Shown: positions 63,491-64,000 of the stretch, in pieces | Position numbering within the stretch: the first letter of the stretch is position 1 | Layout of the letters: each line of letters opens with the position of its first letter | DNA from: Actinomycetes bacterium | GTDB lineage: Bacteria > Actinomycetota > Actinomycetes > Propionibacteriales > Nocardioidaceae | NCBI GenBank assembly: GCA_023460975.1 | Contig: JAEWOG010000051.1 | Coordinates: forward strand, 1-64,000 | Reading direction: 5' to 3' | DNA: 64,000 nt | Program-made: the position numbers and the translations under genes | Notes under the pieces: model-generated | Databases searched by the model: none | What the model was told of the DNA's origin: nothing | The model's input: only the letters and a program-made list of their open reading frames with translations

Positions 63491-64000
63491 ATGCCGCAGA
63501 ACTGGCTCGAGATGTCGTGGAAGGTCCTGGCGACCCGCGCCGGGTTGGGCATCATCTTCGGAATCGCCGTGATCGCGTGGCCCAAGCTGGCCATCGTCAC
63601 CTTCGTGGTGCTGTGGGGCGTGTGGGCCCTCATCGACGGCATCGGCGCACTGTTCGCCGCGTTCAGCTCAGGCGTCCCCGGGTGGGCGCGGGCGTTGGCG
63701 GGCGTGGTGGCGCTGGTCTCCTTCGCGGTGGCCGTCATCGCCATCGCCCGGCCCGGGGTGACCGCCGCGGCCATCACGTGGGCGCTTGGCCTCTGGCTGC
63801 TGGTGCGCGGTGCGTACGAGCTCGTGGGCGCGTTCCGCGTGGAGGGCACGCCCGCCAAGGTCCTGATCGCGATCTCCGGTGTGCTGGACGTGGCGCTGGG
63901 TGTCCTGTTCGTGGCGAACCCGGGTCGCTCCGCCCTCGCCCTGGCCGTCCTGCTGGGCGTGATGGCGCTCGTGTGGGGCGTCGTCCTGCTCATCGCCGCG
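63491..64000 (+). CDS. DUF308/HdeD-family membrane protein, truncated by the window end
   Basis: At least 170 residues are present, with about five hydrophobic helices in pairs (RAGLGIIFGIAVIAWPKLAIVTFVVLWGVWALIDG, ITWALGLWLLVRGAYELVGAF, VLIAISGVLDVALGVLFVANPGRS). These match the repeated 'G-x-l-x-i-l-G-i-...-P' layout of DUF308 (HdeD-like) proteins, which are linked to acid stress in enterics; the role here is unknown. ATG 63491 follows AGGAGGCGCC. The C-terminus is outside the window. Confidence 0.8.
   Translation, partial: MPQNWLEMSWKVLATRAGLGIIFGIAVIAWPKLAIVTFVVLWGVWALIDGIGALFAAFSSGVPGWARALAGVVALVSFAVAVIAIARPGVTAAAITWALGLWLLVRGAYELVGAFRVEGTPAKVLIAISGVLDVALGVLFVANPGRSALALAVLLGVMALVWGVVLLIAA

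Overview
The window is chromosomal DNA from a high-GC actinobacterium, most likely a member of the Nocardioidaceae (Nocardioides or a relative). The reasons are very high GC with G/C-ending codons, frequent GTG starts, purine genes in the actinobacterial purS-purQ-purL form, DUF1906, DUF3151 and DUF3817 proteins, a class E sortase, and copies of the short 'tttcgacaagctcaaccagcg' repeat that I associate with this group. Many genes have a TANNNT hexamer 6-8 bases before the start codon and no Shine-Dalgarno sequence, which suggests leaderless transcription.

Layout. 1-400: end of a 13E12/DUF222 HNH gene and a dense repeat zone. 0.4-5.1 kb: a hydroxyacid dehydrogenase, an SCP-like protein, an MFS exporter, an alpha/beta hydrolase and a flavoprotein. 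5.2-30 kb: a scattered purine set on the minus strand (purL, purQ, purS, purC, purB, purD, purA), broken by three islands. The first is a divergent type VII secretion (ESX)-like substrate locus with a DUF1906/peptidoglycan-binding protein (7.6-12.7 kb). The second is a cupin epimerase plus glycosyltransferase pair (20-22 kb). The third is a complete STM4011-STM4015-type cluster (22.3-28.3 kb): two radical SAM enzymes, an alkaline-phosphatase-like hydrolase, an ATP-grasp protein and two tandem STM4015 paralogues.

30-36 kb holds a lipid kinase, an unusual double-module histidine kinase with its response regulator, and a large LuxR ATPase. 36-43 kb is a 1930-residue LPXTG surface protein with a VWA domain and about 14 tandem repeats, next to its probable class E sortase. 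43-49.5 kb has a class I lysyl-tRNA synthetase, a second two-component pair whose kinase lacks a dimerisation/phosphoacceptor domain, an RTX-type secreted protein, and a second copy of the ESX-like two-gene cassette. 49.5-53 kb has DUF3151, a DHA2 exporter, a decayed sortase pseudogene and fba. 53-64 kb has a secreted beta-propeller protein, a group of LuxR-type regulators, a SpoU methyltransferase, DedA, pyrE, an MFS protein, a holin-like protein, a class I aminotransferase and a DUF308 protein that runs off the end.

The strongest candidates for undescribed biology are: the duplicated ESX-like cassette (large double-WXG protein plus small acidic partner); the STM401x cluster with duplicated STM4015 proteins sharing a conserved C-terminal tail; an intrinsic terminator inside the purA leader; a short repeat translated in frame inside PurD; and the double-module kinase. 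I saw no tRNA, rRNA, insertion sequence, CRISPR array or origin.
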